From positions 1 to 60,400 of IMG/VR virus record IMGVR_UViG_3300022689_000334: 60,400 bases of DNA. One strand, 5' to 3'. The position numbers and the translations under genes are program-made. This document shows positions 15,887 through 25,597 of this stretch, piece after piece; position 1 is the stretch's first letter; each line of letters begins with the position of its first letter. Source of the stretch: a virus. The notes beneath the pieces were generated by a model. The model was not told the DNA's origin. It saw nothing but the letters and a program-made list of their open reading frames with translations, and did no database searches.

Positions 15887-17650
15887 CTACACTGAATCTA
15901 GCCAGATTCCTGCACAGGCCGCATAGGCTTTAGTTTCTTCCAGGGTGTAGCTCAACCCATCCCCTAAATATCTGTGTGTCGTTCCGTCTGGTTCAACGAC
16001 ATTCACCCTAAACATGGGGTCAGCACTCAACACAGCATCAGATACTGGCAGTTCAATGAGATCGCCCCGGTGTCTGCCTACCAATAAGCCTCGGAACTGT
16101 TCTGCAATCCCGGTCACCTGCTCTTGATTGAACCCGAAAGGCACTGTGAACAGACGTTTCCGGTTCCTGCCAGTTGCACCCCCTGGGTGAATCCAGGTGA
16201 CATCTGACTCATAGTGTTCTTCCTTGGTGTTGGCAGGTTCAAAATACTGTGTCTTGGGCGGTTGCACGTCCCCGTCATCCCCGTCATCCAGCCGGGTTTC
16301 AGTCTGCATTGCCCAGGGGTTTGATGAGAACTTGTCTACTGCAGAATCCAGGATGACTCGGGCGGTACTTTCCCGTTCTTTCTTCTTCCAGTTGCCGCCG
16401 CCCAGCGGTTCATATTCAATGAGCAGGCGGTGAACATCTCGCATATTCCAACGGGCTGTCCTCTCCGTCTCTGGCTCATGCAAGATCTGGGCTTCCTTGG
16501 TCCGTTCGTCAGTGCTTATGACGGTGTCGTTCTCGTCATAATCCCAGTCCTTGTCAATGCGTAGCACCTCACGGTCATTAGACAGGATGCCGTCATAGAT
16601 GATGGCTCGTTCAGTTCGTTCCACAGAAGTCCTCATGGACTCCAGCCGGTGAGGGTAGGTTGAATTGAACCGTTTCACTTCCTCCATTTCTTCATAGATA
16701 ATGAGCTGAGCCGGAATGGTCACCCTGAGGAAAACGGTTGCTTCTAATTCCCAGGTGACCACCCGCTTAGTAATCGTGTTTGGGTAGTCATAAGTCATTG
16801 ACGTTAACACCCGCCGAACGACCCCATTCCCGAAAGTCGTGGGCGAGTAGTTGCTCAGGTCATCTATGACCTCATCAATGTCTGTCCAGTTCTCAAAGGG
16901 GTCCAGGGGATAACCAATAGCCGCCACGCGAATGGTCTCTACCGGACTCTGAGGATCTTTCAGGGGTTCCCATACTCGATCATTAGTCCCAAGGTTAACG
17001 GTCACTGCAGGGGCCACAGCCGGGGAAAGATTAAGTTGGCCCTGGGTGATCTGGCCGTTAGTTCGTTGGTACAGATACCTCCAGTCATTGCTAACAGCCA
17101 GTCCCCCGGCCTGCTGAACATAACTGCTCTCCCCCTGCTTGCTGGCAGGGTAGGCAAGATCATAAGACCAGGTGCCCAGGGCAATTCTGTTAGCCGGAAT
17201 CTGGTGGGTCTGCAGCAATCGTTGGGCAACGACCTGAGAGGGTTCTGCTACCCCCAGAAATACCCCTGACTCATCTCCGTCAAATTCATAGGTATCAGAC
17301 CAGTTCAGCCAACACCCTACTTCAATTTGCTGGAGACTATCAGACCGCTTCAAAGGGTCTGGTTCTTCCAGTATCACCAGATGGCTGAACTGGAAGTCTC
17401 GGAACACTCCATTATCACCCACTACCTGCACATAGACGGATTGTCCCGGCCTCCAACGGGAGGGGTTAACCCTGGGATTTAAGCTCTCCGGGGCTAGGTT
17501 GTCTGATTGCAAGTAGAGGGAACCAGAGAACTTGAGCAGTCCTTCCTCGCTCAAACTTTTGAACCCCACGGTCAGACGTTTGGCAGATCGAGACCAGTCT
17601 TGACCTCCAATCTGCACAGTAAACCTGCGGGAAGTGACATTGGCAACCAA
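15887..17650 (-). CDS. Tail tip / baseplate hub-like protein
   Basis: 587 aa. It starts at TTG 17650, supported by GGAGG eight bases upstream and by the immediately preceding stop of the upstream gene; no ATG lies near. The N-terminus (RRFTVQIGGQDWSRSAKRLTV) and later LIELPVSDAVLSADPMFRV segments resemble the beta-barrel start and end of gp27/gpD-type hub proteins. It is located after the tape measure and a small tail protein, where tail-tip proteins sit in siphoviruses. Confidence 0.6.
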   Translation of the reverse strand: MVANVTSRRFTVQIGGQDWSRSAKRLTVGFKSLSEEGLLKFSGSLYLQSDNLAPESLNPRVNPSRWRPGQSVYVQVVGDNGVFRDFQFSHLVILEEPDPLKRSDSLQQIEVGCWLNWSDTYEFDGDESGVFLGVAEPSQVVAQRLLQTHQIPANRIALGTWSYDLAYPASKQGESSYVQQAGGLAVSNDWRYLYQRTNGQITQGQLNLSPAVAPAVTVNLGTNDRVWEPLKDPQSPVETIRVAAIGYPLDPFENWTDIDEVIDDLSNYSPTTFGNGVVRRVLTSMTYDYPNTITKRVVTWELEATVFLRVTIPAQLIIYEEMEEVKRFNSTYPHRLESMRTSVERTERAIIYDGILSNDREVLRIDKDWDYDENDTVISTDERTKEAQILHEPETERTARWNMRDVHRLLIEYEPLGGGNWKKKERESTARVILDSAVDKFSSNPWAMQTETRLDDGDDGDVQPPKTQYFEPANTKEEHYESDVTWIHPGGATGRNRKRLFTVPFGFNQEQVTGIAEQFRGLLVGRHRGDLIELPVSDAVLSADPMFRVNVVEPDGTTHRYLGDGLSYTLEETKAYAACAGIWLDSV

Positions 17651-18190
17651 CTACAGTTCCTCCATCGTGAACGTGATTAACTTCAGGTCTGTCCCGTCTG
17701 CTGTGGTGCCCTCTTGTTTTCGGTGTTCCTTTGGCAACAGCAACAAGACGCTGAACTGTGCAAACCCGTAGACGTAACTTGAGTTCCATTCCTCGCTATG
17801 GCTTTCTAAGAGAGTGCGACTGTGGGGCGTTGGTTCGCTATCAACCATCTCTATCCAGTCTTCAAGGATGAGTCGGCCATCTCCCCTGGCCTTGGGAGTG
17901 CCGTCATTGTTCAGACCCTTATAGGTTCGGTCTTGCCATTTAGCCATTGCACCCAGACGCCTGGCATCTGAGATGGGCAGGTGACAGGCAATAGCCCAGT
18001 CATGTTTTTCCAGGGTGGCTGGCCCTGAAACCTGAGGGGTGCCCCAGTCGCTGCGACCCTCCAGCTCCACATATCCCCCTTCAGAACGGATATATCCCCC
18101 GCCCTGGGGCCAGTCCGTGATGATGACTGGAGGGATGTTCGGTCCCCCAGCAGGAACCTTGATGATCAGGGTGTCCCCTAGTTGACTCAT
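17651..18190 (-). CDS. Minor tail protein (distal tail region)
   Basis: 179 aa. ATG 18190 overlaps the tape-measure stop as ATGA. The protein is beta-rich with many Gly and Trp (PVIITDWPQGGGYIRSEGG, FAQFSVLLLLP). No known family is recognised with certainty. Its place right after the tape measure suggests a distal tail or tail-tip connector role. Confidence 0.6.
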   Translation of the reverse strand: MSQLGDTLIIKVPAGGPNIPPVIITDWPQGGGYIRSEGGYVELEGRSDWGTPQVSGPATLEKHDWAIACHLPISDARRLGAMAKWQDRTYKGLNNDGTPKARGDGRLILEDWIEMVDSEPTPHSRTLLESHSEEWNSSYVYGFAQFSVLLLLPKEHRKQEGTTADGTDLKLITFTMEEL

Positions 18191-21100
18191 AGCCTTGCCC
18201 CCTTAACCATCTGCCTCAGGGTGGCCATATTGGCTTGAGCTGCTGTGCCCAAGGCATCGCCCCCCTGTCCATAAAAGTGATACTGCGGTGTTATCCGGGG
18301 GGCTGGTCTGGTGTTAACTGCTTTGGTTAAAGTGTCCAGCCTGGCCAAGATGTCTGCATTTCCATCACCCCCAGCAGATAACCTGGCCCCTCCGGTCAGA
18401 CTGGCCGGGGCCTGCCGCGCCTGGATGAGTTGAGCTGTCTGACCAGCGGTATAGACCACCCCTGTTGTCATCGGTTGCACCAGCTGGGGTCCCCCTACCC
18501 CGACCAGGGCAGACCCGCCACCTGAGAACTTGACCATCTCTGGACCACCCTCACCCATGCGGTACACCTGCCCCGCTTCTACGGCCCCTCCATGCCGCCG
18601 TTCCGGGATGGTGACGGTATCACCCCCGTCAGCCAGATTCACGTCATCTATGGACACCTCCGGGGCCGGTATCTGGGTAGACTCCAGGACGTTCTTCATC
18701 ATTTCAGCCGTTTCCAGGTCAAAGTCACGCATGGCCTGTTTGTGAGTTTTTTCCCGTTCAATCTTTGCGTCTTCAGCATCCCGGTCCTTCTGTCGCTCTG
18801 ACTCGTTAAACTCTTCCTCAATGCGCTGGGCTTCTTCCTCATAGCCCTTCTTCACCTCGGCAATCTCACCTTCCTTTTGCTCTTTGAAAAGAGCTAGTTC
18901 CTCTTCCTGCTGTCTGCGGAAGGGTGCAATCACGTTTTGCTCAATCTCCTTGCGATACTCAGCCAGGGCAGCTTCCTGTTCCTCGCGCAGAGGCTTGATC
19001 ACGGTCTCTTCCAGTTCAGCCCGTTTCTGGTAGAGGATTTCTTCCTGTTCCTCACGCAGAGGTTGCATAACCTCTTCTTCAAACAGCTTGGCTTCCTCTT
19101 GCTGGGCTTTCTGGAATTCCTCAGCTGCAACCTGTTGACCCTCCTGGAATGCCTTTTCCTCCTGTTGCAGTTGAGCCTCAAAGTCAGCTCTGGCCTGCTC
19201 CAACGGACTGAGCTCTAATCGCCCTTCCCGATCTGCCTCACTCAGGATGCCGCCCCGTTGCCGTAGCACCTGCTGTTCAATCTTCAGGCGTTCCTTAAAG
19301 GCCTCATCTTCCTCAGCAAACTGCCTTTCCAGGTTGGCTCGTTCCTCAGCCGTTTCAGCCTGAGCAATCTGTAACCGTCGTTCCACCTCAAGCTGTAGGG
19401 CATCAAACTCACGGTTGGCCTGGTCCCGTTTCTGTTGCATCCGGTCCTGGTGGGCCTCAGCTGCCTGTTGCTGCGCCTGCTGGAATGCCTTTGCATCAGA
19501 CTGTTGCTGTTCCTGAAAATCTTCCTCTAGGGACTGAAGTTCTCTCTGCTGGGATTTCTCAAAACTGGCAATCTCTTTGGCCGTTTGCCTCTCCACTTCG
19601 GCCAAAGTCTTAGCTTGTTCCTCCTGTCGTTGCTCAATCAGGTCTCCCTGTTCTTCTTTTAGTTCGCCCAGTTCTTCTTCATGGGCAAGTGATCTGGCCT
19701 CCAGTTCAGTAGCCAGATCCTTTTGCATTTGAGCAACTTTGACTTCCCCCTGTTCCTTCAGGGCGTTGATTTCCCTCTGGTTTTGTTTTTCACGCTTCAG
19801 ACGAGCATCTTCCTCATCCCTAGACCGACTCCGTTCATCAGCCTCAAATCCAGACTGCAAGTCTTCTTTCAGGGCATCACGAGTGTTCTGGATTGCTGCA
19901 CTGGCATCCTCAAAACTATCAGTCACATTAGCCGCATCATTGGCCAGTTGGTTCCAGTCCGTTCCTGACTCAGCCGGGTCCTCAATTGCTTCCTTGAACC
20001 CCTCAGCTGAAGTGGCCAGAGCATCCACGGCCCCGCCCGTTGCCGTTGCCATGTCGTTTAGGTTTTCAATCCCCTGGTAGTCGTTCGGGTCCCCATTCCT
20101 CAACTGAGCCAACTTGTTAAGCACCCGTTCCACCTGAGCAATCAGGGGCTTGAGGATAGGGAACATACGTTCAGCATTGGTCACCACCTGCCGGATCACC
20201 TCGTCCGTGTTGATGCCTATTTCCGTCAGGGTCTCATCTACCTTTTTCACCAATGCCCCGAGCACTTCAAATAACCCTCGGATGGCCTCAATCGTGAAGT
20301 TGATAGGGGTAGGAAAGTCAAAGAACCGGTCAAAGTTATCGCCGATGATCGGGATACCCTCTGCGGCTGACTGAAGTTGGGCAATACCATCAGCCAGGGC
20401 AATCACAAACCGAACTACTTGCCCGACCGTCCGCACTGCCCCGGCCAGGTTTTCAAAGTTGTCAGCTAGTTGTTCAACGTTTTCTTGCTCACTGAAGAAT
20501 GCGGTCAGAGCATCCAGGATTTGAGCTATCTGACTGACTACTTCATCACCAATGACCGCAAAGGCCTCTCCCAGTCGCTTAGCAACCTCCGGGTTCTCTG
20601 TGAGCGTTACCCTTAACCGTTCCCCGGCCTCGCTCATCTCGTCCAGGCCATCTGAGGCTCTGGCTGTCTCAGACAGAACATCCTTGGCCAGTTGGATCAC
20701 GGTCAGTCGGACTGGGGCCAAGGACTGACCGAGGTCTGCCAGGGCCGAAGAGAATAAACCAGACAGCAACAGAGCTTGTCTCTCAATACTCTGGTTCATC
20801 ACCTCCAGGGTTTTATCTACCTGACCCGCAGAGTTTTCCAGGTTCCCCATCGTGGTCTGGAATTTGCCATCCAACTGCTGAAGTAGAGCAAAGACAGCCG
20901 GTGCCCCCTGTCGGCCAAAGATTTTAACCGCCAGGTTGATTTGTTCTTCTTTTCCTAAGTTCTGGATGGAGTCCCGGAACTGAGTCAGAGCAGCTTCCAT
21001 CCCGACAAAGTTGCCCTCAGTATCAAACACCTGCATTCCCAGTCCCTCCATCAGGGCTTGGGCTTCTCCGGTCGGGGCCGCAAAACCGGCAATTACATTT

Positions 21101-22047
21101 CGCAGAGCTGTAGAAGCAACCCGAGCACTTACCCCGAAATCTCGCAAGGTGGCAAAACTGCCAGCCAGTTCATCAAAACTAATTGCTGATGCTGCTGCAA
21201 TAGATCCGGCCTGTTGGTAGAGCCTGAAGAACTCAGCTACCCCGCCAGTGGACCCCGCTGCCGTGGTGTTGATTAAGGTCGTGATCTTATCGCCCAGGGT
21301 TCCTGCAGTCTCCCCCATCTCGCCGAAAATGTTGACCCCGGTTTGGATAACCTTACCGGTCAATACCGGATCTTCCTGGATAGTGTCACTGAGCTTGGTA
21401 ATGTCTCCCAGGTTTTCTTCTACCTGTTGAGCACTAGCACCCAGGGTCAGCAGGGCCGTTCCCAGTTCAGCCACAGTCCCCGGAGTCTGACTGGTGACAG
21501 CGGCATACTCTTTACTGGCATCAGCTAACCATTCCAGTTCCTGTCTGCCAATATTGCTCTTTGCTGAGAACTCCGTGATTGCAGCATCCATCTGACCAAA
21601 CTCTTCATTGGCCCGAGCTACCAACGCGCCCAGGGCATCACCTGTAGCCCTGAATAGACCGAGCAGAGATTGCAGGGTTGCCATAGCTGCACCCCCTGAC
21701 ATCCCGGCTAGAACGGAATTGAAACTTTTGGTGCTGGTTGCCGTTTTCTTGGCTTCCCGGCCTACCCTCTTGAGTCCCTTTTCCACCTGGCCCACGGTGG
21801 TCTTGGTCGGTCGGGCCTTACGGTTAAGAGCCGTTACCTCAGCTACCGTTGCCTTCAGGCCCTTGCTGGCCCCCCTGGACGTAGATTCAATGTCACTGAG
21901 GGCCTGGGTGAAGTTGCGAAGGTTCTCTTGCTTAGGGAGAGCCTTGTTCAGTTTCTCCAGGTCCCTACGAATAGCCCGAATGTTCTTCAGGGTCTCAGGC
22001 GGGGTCTGGTCAATGATCCTAAAAACTAAGCGCCTGGTCTCAGCCAT
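18187..22047 (-). CDS. Tail tape measure protein
   Basis: 1286 aa from ATG 22047 (GGGAGGGGAGG upstream; the open frame extends to a TTG at 22068). The tape measure sets tail length. Residues 100-450 match the phage tape measure core (NSVLAGMSGGAAMATLQ, then SFDELAGSFATLRDFGVSARVA). Residues about 740-1080 form a very long Glu/Gln/Lys-rich coiled coil with repeats such as EEQEEILYQKRAELEE. Hydrophobic segments lie near 540-600. The C-terminus is Gly-rich (GGARLSAGGDGN). It overlaps the upstream gene by 8 bp. Palindrome at 19595 encodes TLAEV. Confidence 0.92.
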   Translation of the reverse strand: MAETRRLVFRIIDQTPPETLKNIRAIRRDLEKLNKALPKQENLRNFTQALSDIESTSRGASKGLKATVAEVTALNRKARPTKTTVGQVEKGLKRVGREAKKTATSTKSFNSVLAGMSGGAAMATLQSLLGLFRATGDALGALVARANEEFGQMDAAITEFSAKSNIGRQELEWLADASKEYAAVTSQTPGTVAELGTALLTLGASAQQVEENLGDITKLSDTIQEDPVLTGKVIQTGVNIFGEMGETAGTLGDKITTLINTTAAGSTGGVAEFFRLYQQAGSIAAASAISFDELAGSFATLRDFGVSARVASTALRNVIAGFAAPTGEAQALMEGLGMQVFDTEGNFVGMEAALTQFRDSIQNLGKEEQINLAVKIFGRQGAPAVFALLQQLDGKFQTTMGNLENSAGQVDKTLEVMNQSIERQALLLSGLFSSALADLGQSLAPVRLTVIQLAKDVLSETARASDGLDEMSEAGERLRVTLTENPEVAKRLGEAFAVIGDEVVSQIAQILDALTAFFSEQENVEQLADNFENLAGAVRTVGQVVRFVIALADGIAQLQSAAEGIPIIGDNFDRFFDFPTPINFTIEAIRGLFEVLGALVKKVDETLTEIGINTDEVIRQVVTNAERMFPILKPLIAQVERVLNKLAQLRNGDPNDYQGIENLNDMATATGGAVDALATSAEGFKEAIEDPAESGTDWNQLANDAANVTDSFEDASAAIQNTRDALKEDLQSGFEADERSRSRDEEDARLKREKQNQREINALKEQGEVKVAQMQKDLATELEARSLAHEEELGELKEEQGDLIEQRQEEQAKTLAEVERQTAKEIASFEKSQQRELQSLEEDFQEQQQSDAKAFQQAQQQAAEAHQDRMQQKRDQANREFDALQLEVERRLQIAQAETAEERANLERQFAEEDEAFKERLKIEQQVLRQRGGILSEADREGRLELSPLEQARADFEAQLQQEEKAFQEGQQVAAEEFQKAQQEEAKLFEEEVMQPLREEQEEILYQKRAELEETVIKPLREEQEAALAEYRKEIEQNVIAPFRRQQEEELALFKEQKEGEIAEVKKGYEEEAQRIEEEFNESERQKDRDAEDAKIEREKTHKQAMRDFDLETAEMMKNVLESTQIPAPEVSIDDVNLADGGDTVTIPERRHGGAVEAGQVYRMGEGGPEMVKFSGGGSALVGVGGPQLVQPMTTGVVYTAGQTAQLIQARQAPASLTGGARLSAGGDGNADILARLDTLTKAVNTRPAPRITPQYHFYGQGGDALGTAAQANMATLRQMVKGARL

Positions 22048-22972
22048 CGGCCTCCCCTCCCTGAACAAGACTCTCAGGCAGAGGTGCTGAGAGATTAGGG
22101 TTATCTACCGACTGGGTTTCATGCTGGTTCTCATCCTGGGTTTTATCCTCAGGGGAAACCGTATCTACTTCGGCCAAAGTCTCTTCCTCAGCCTGGGGCT
22201 GGGGTTCTGGCTGGGGAGTCTGGGAAATAGCCCTGACCCGAGGCTTAGGGATACTGGATACCGGCGTACTCTGCGCTTCCTCAGCAGGTGTCCCGACATG
22301 GGCTGTGCGACGACCCTTTTCTCGTTCTTCCCTGGCCCAACGTTCCACATTTCGCTGGTGCCTTGCCTTAGCATCCAGCGAGAAGTATCCCAGGGCATCC
22401 AGTTCTGCCATCAGGTCTCTGGCCCCCACGGCCCGAGCCAACTGGTGCCCCTTAGATAGATCGCCCTGACAGTAGGTTGCAATCATGGCCATCCAGTCAG
22501 CCTTGTCTTGCAACTGGATACCGCCCCCGGCTCCATAGCGACCAGCGCCAATGTGATTGAGTACCCGCAGTGCAGCTCTGACCTGAAACCTTTTCTCTAT
22601 GCGGTCAAAGAGCATCCAGCCAATCATCCTGGGGCTGAACCATCTGAGCTTAATCTGGTTCATCTGGATGCACTCATTAACCAAATACCTGAACCGTTCA
22701 TTGGTTAGGTACAGCTGCTCCAGCGTGACATCTCCGGTCATGGCCTCTGACATGAGACTGACCAGATGATCTAGCTCATTCAGGTTTTCCTCAAACTCAT
22801 GAACGCCATTCTCCGGGTCCCCAGAACATCCCCTGACCCGTCGCCAGCGCCCTGTGACATCTACAAACTCCAGATCGCCACCACCCCTGAACTGATACTC
22901 AAATACCGTGTCAGGGTGATAGTCAATCACCTGAAGCTCTTGCAGTTCTTGTTCAGATGCAGGGATAGGCAT
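22040..22972 (-). CDS. Putative tail assembly chaperone
   Basis: 310 aa from ATG 22972. It lies between the tail tube and tape measure genes, the conserved slot of tail assembly chaperones. Residues 1-200 are helical (LNELDHLVSLMSEAM, FRYLVNECIQMNQIKLRW), and the last 100 are Glu/Pro/Gln-rich and disordered. No slippery sequence for the classical frameshift was found, so the single long product may combine both parts. Palindrome at 22167-22180 encodes TLAEV. No obvious ribosome binding site; a hairpin lies directly upstream of the start. Confidence 0.55.
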   Translation of the reverse strand: MPIPASEQELQELQVIDYHPDTVFEYQFRGGGDLEFVDVTGRWRRVRGCSGDPENGVHEFEENLNELDHLVSLMSEAMTGDVTLEQLYLTNERFRYLVNECIQMNQIKLRWFSPRMIGWMLFDRIEKRFQVRAALRVLNHIGAGRYGAGGGIQLQDKADWMAMIATYCQGDLSKGHQLARAVGARDLMAELDALGYFSLDAKARHQRNVERWAREEREKGRRTAHVGTPAEEAQSTPVSSIPKPRVRAISQTPQPEPQPQAEEETLAEVDTVSPEDKTQDENQHETQSVDNPNLSAPLPESLVQGGEADG

Positions 22973-23084
22973 TAGCTAGTTTATACCGGATAAACTTTTT
23001 AACTTTTTGACAGATAGACAACTAAAGTTCTTAATGGCCAAAGTTCTTAAAGGTTAAACTTTGGCCAAAGTAAAGGCATTAACT
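22973..23084 (-). promoter_or_regulatory. Gap with start-proximal hairpin and perfect palindrome
   Basis: The hairpin AGTTTAT-ACCGG-ATAAACT (22978-22996) covers the region just ahead of the chaperone ATG and could hide its translation start. A perfect ACTTTGGCCAAAGT lies at 23058-23071 and a half-copy TGGCCAAAGTTCTT near 23036. The gap lies between tube and chaperone genes and may adjust their relative expression. Confidence 0.5.
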
Positions 23085-23873
23085 TTACACCTCAACAATG
23101 GTGTCACTGTTGACCCAGATAAAGGGTTCTTCGTAGCCGGAAGGAGTGGCTGGGGTTGCGGTGATCTCCAGTGCAGGCACATCCTGGCTAAAGTCAACAC
23201 TGGGGCGACCGTCCAGCGTGACCTCAGGGAACATAATGTCGTACCCTGCCGATGGCTTGGTGCTGTAGACCTTGCCAAAGAACTTGAAGGTGCCCAGCGG
23301 TACTGAGGTGCCGGGTCCCCCGATGGCCTCAGCAGCAGCAATGTTGATAGGAGGGGTGTAGCTGAAAGGTCTTCCTGCAGCACTGGAATGAAAGATGAGC
23401 ATCCCGTTTGTGGTGTCAATCTGCACTTCATTCATGGCAGCCGGGGCCGTAGTAGCATCAGCTGTTGGGGTAAGAGGTTGAGGGGGGCTACCGGGGATAC
23501 CGGAGTTGAAGTAGACATAGAGGTCTGGACGATTGGCCTCCGTGATCTTGGAGTCAGGGAACTGGAAGGGGCCGGTATCAGGCACGTTGCCATACTTCAG
23601 TGCAGGCATATTGAACCCGGTCAGGTTCTTAGCAAAGTTGCCCATTGCAAACTGAATCTGCGCCCAGTCAATGTCATTGATCCGGAAGGTCAGGGTGTCT
23701 GTGATCACGCCCTGCGCTGAGGACTGGTCACGCAGTCGGCCCTTGACAAATTTCTGGGATTTCTTCACCTCAGCCGCACTTTCATAGGTGAAGTTGAGCA
23801 AGTTGAGTTCTATGAGCTGGTTAATGGCCAAGCTGGTCGTGATCACACCTAGATCGCCAATTCCTTCAAGCAT
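23085..23873 (-). CDS. Major tail (tube) protein
   Basis: 262 aa from ATG 23873, with AGGAG eight bases upstream and an 8-bp overlap with the upstream stop (ATGCTTGA). The protein is beta-rich with moderate length typical of tube proteins, starts MLEGIGDLGVITTSLAINQL, and has a KFFGKVYSTKPSAGYDIMFPEVTLDG segment (given in parts) near residue 205. It lies between the Gp37-like terminator and the chaperone, the expected place. No sheath gene accompanies it, which argues for a non-contractile tail. Confidence 0.65.
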   Translation of the reverse strand: MLEGIGDLGVITTSLAINQLIELNLLNFTYESAAEVKKSQKFVKGRLRDQSSAQGVITDTLTFRINDIDWAQIQFAMGNFAKNLTGFNMPALKYGNVPDTGPFQFPDSKITEANRPDLYVYFNSGIPGSPPQPLTPTADATTAPAAMNEVQIDTTNGMLIFHSSAAGRPFSYTPPINIAAAEAIGGPGTSVPLGTFKFFGKVYSTKPSAGYDIMFPEVTLDGRPSVDFSQDVPALEITATPATPSGYEEPFIWVNSDTIVEV

Positions 23874-24354
23874 GGGGATAGTCTCCTGGTCTGGTTTCAA
23901 AAATCAGATCCAGCTCGTAAGCGTCGTAATAGTCCCATCGCTTGCTTCCCTTGACCCGGCCCACAAGTCCCCCGGAGACATGGCGCAAGGCCCCGTCTAC
24001 CGTGTATTTCTTGTGCGAGATCTCGGGCTTGAACCCAGCCAGTGCAGTCTTGCTATACTCCCTGGCCTGGTTGCATCCTGTATTCCCTTGACGGTTGAAC
24101 ATTAAGAACCGCAACTCAATGGCAACCGTATTCTTTTCCCTGACCTTGTCCCGTCGCGCTCCCTGCAGGGGAATTGGATTAGTCCCATCCTGGTAGGCCC
24201 GAACGAGAACGATGCCCCGTTTATTTGCCTTGCCAAGACTCTCCAGGTCGTCAGGATAGGGGATGACCTCACAGAGGGGTAATAGGTCTCTATGGGTCAG
24301 TAGACGGGCTGTGACGACCTCTTCAATCAGGGAGTCTCTATCCTGTGCAGACAT
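23866..24354 (-). CDS. Tail terminator-like protein, Gp37/DUF1834 family
   Basis: 162 aa. ATG 24354 overlaps the upstream stop (TAATG). The pattern RLLTHRDLLPLCEVIPYPDDLE, then RGIVLVRAYQDG and VAIELRFLMFNRQG, is that of Mu gp37-like (DUF1834) proteins that cap or join the tail. It is placed between the gpG-like pair and the tube protein. Size is normal for the family. Confidence 0.65.
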   Translation of the reverse strand: MSAQDRDSLIEEVVTARLLTHRDLLPLCEVIPYPDDLESLGKANKRGIVLVRAYQDGTNPIPLQGARRDKVREKNTVAIELRFLMFNRQGNTGCNQAREYSKTALAGFKPEISHKKYTVDGALRHVSGGLVGRVKGSKRWDYYDAYELDLIFETRPGDYPHA

Positions 24355-24629
24355 TAGCTATTGCTCCCTGAACTACCCCCCTGGGAAGAACTTGAGCCAC
24401 TGCCTGAGCTACTGCCTGAACTACTGCCTGATGAAGACTTGTTGTCCTCTTTGTGCTCAACAATTTTGCCCTGACTAATCAGGGCCTTGACCGAAGGGTT
24501 CTCCGAGTCAAGGTGGGCCGTGTCCCCCTGCATTAGGGTTTGTCCAGGACTGATTTGCCCCATGTCTGCACTACCGAAAGTGACGCTGTGGTCCGTTATT
24601 CGGTACAGAGTCAGGTTTGGTTTTGCCAT
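24354..24629 (-). CDS. Small virion-associated protein with Ser/Gly-rich tail
   Basis: 91 aa from ATG 24629 (MAKPNLTLYRITDHSV), chosen because AAGGATT lies upstream; upstream in-frame codons cross the palindrome. The first 65 residues may be one small beta domain, similar in size and position to the short DUF2635-type proteins of Mu-like tails. The last 27 residues are almost all Ser and Gly with a few Gln and Asn. The 14-bp palindrome at 24645-24658 occupies the gap to the upstream gene. Confidence 0.55.
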   Translation of the reverse strand: MAKPNLTLYRITDHSVTFGSADMGQISPGQTLMQGDTAHLDSENPSVKALISQGKIVEHKEDNKSSSGSSSGSSSGSGSSSSQGGSSGSNS

Positions 24630-24660
24630 GACTAATCCTTGCCAACTTTGGCCGAAGTGA

Positions 24661-25155
24661 TTAAAAAAGCGGGTTGTTATCCCAGGCTTGATCAAGCTGG
24701 GATAGGTAAATTGCTAGATACTGGTCCTCCTTCTGCGGGGTAATGTCCAGGAACGGACGCGCCGGGATGTAGACCATCGTTCCGTTGCCAAAGGCTTCCC
24801 GGTAGTCGCCAAAGTGCTGAGTCGCGGCATAGTCCAGGTCGCTCAGGGCCTCAATCATCCCCTGATCCCCTCCGTCATTGGCAGAGACCTGAATGGTCTC
24901 TCGCAACGTCAGGGTCTTATGCAAAATGCGCGTGTCAAAACCCCTGGCCCGTTTCCAGGCCACATACTTAGGATTCAACGGTTCCCACCGACCATAAGGG
25001 CCAGTCTGTTGTTCAAAGTATTGGTCAATCGTCTCGGCCAGATCCGCCTTGATTCGGTTCCTGGCCGGACTCCGGTCCTCCAAGAACTCTTCCAGGCCCC
25101 AGAGACTCAGTTCCAGGGGTCTGGAGTCAAAGTAGACACGGAGGGCAACGGTCAT
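24661..25155 (-). CDS. Phage virion morphogenesis protein (Mu gpG / P2 gpS-like)
   Basis: 164 aa from ATG 25155 (a TTG at 25164 is an alternative). The pattern DLAETIDQYFEQQTGPYGRWEPLNPKY followed by ILHKTLTLRETI and PARPFLDIT (written in parts) is the signature of the phage virion morphogenesis family, tail completion proteins that join head and tail. It is the first gene of the leftward tail operon. Confidence 0.8.
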   Translation of the reverse strand: MTVALRVYFDSRPLELSLWGLEEFLEDRSPARNRIKADLAETIDQYFEQQTGPYGRWEPLNPKYVAWKRARGFDTRILHKTLTLRETIQVSANDGGDQGMIEALSDLDYAATQHFGDYREAFGNGTMVYIPARPFLDITPQKEDQYLAIYLSQLDQAWDNNPLF

Positions 25156-25182
25156 TATGCACAAGTTATCAACGTCCCCAGT

Positions 25183-25200
25183 GTGGCTTAAGCCACCTCA
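25183..25200 (-). promoter_or_regulatory. TGAGGTGGCTTAAGCCAC element upstream of the tail operon
   Basis: On the minus strand the 18-mer TGAGGTGGCTTAAGCCAC includes the palindrome GTGGCTTAAGCCAC and lies 28 bp upstream of the first tail gene. The same 18-mer in the same orientation lies upstream of the capsid operon (33610-33627). A TTGATAACTTGTGCATAAT stretch between it and the ATG may hold the core promoter. Confidence 0.5.
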
Positions 25201-25201
25201 T

Positions 25202-25229
25202 AAAAAAAGGCTAGCCCAAAGGCTAGCCC
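25202..25229 (-). terminator. Rho-independent terminator
   Basis: Read on the minus strand, GGCTAGCC-TTTG-GGCTAGCC is followed by seven T. It ends the transcript of the gene at 25260-25568. Confidence 0.8.
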
Positions 25230-25259
25230 AGTTCCTGTCCCCGGCTAGGGGTTACCCCC

Positions 25260-25568
25260 CTAGAACACTTCAATTCCGTACTTTCCAGCCACCGGCTTGC
25301 AGTCATCAATAGCCGGGATGTAGTAAAACAGGTTCTCACTGCCGCGCCGCGCTGCAATGCCCATGCAGTAACCCATAGCTTGGGATTCAGGGTCTACCAG
25401 GTTAATGCGTCCCTCTACCTGGCCCATGTTCAAGGTGGAGTCGCAGGCATCCAGGGTGTAACCCTGCTCTTTCATACCCAGAACCCAGTTAATCAGGGCA
25501 TCCTGAACGGCCTCAACAGTCTTGCAATCAGAAAACTTGCGGGTCAGGTCAGCAGCTTCAATTGACAT
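25260..25568 (-). CDS. Small hypothetical protein, 102 aa
   Basis: ATG 25568 with AGGAGAAACC upstream. The protein is alpha/beta with four Cys scattered through it (CKTVEAVQDALINWVLG, YTLDACDSTLNMGQVEGRIN). It is a single-gene unit with its own promoter, palindrome operator and terminator. No family recognised. Confidence 0.65.
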   Translation of the reverse strand: MSIEAADLTRKFSDCKTVEAVQDALINWVLGMKEQGYTLDACDSTLNMGQVEGRINLVDPESQAMGYCMGIAARRGSENLFYYIPAIDDCKPVAGKYGIEVF

Positions 25569-25597
25569 GGCGGTTTCTCCTGTGGTGCGGTGGTGGT

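Noticed and set aside
18530-22090. Many open frames antisense to the tape measure gene
   Set aside because: They mirror the long coiled-coil codon pattern and lack ribosome binding sites; they are shadows.
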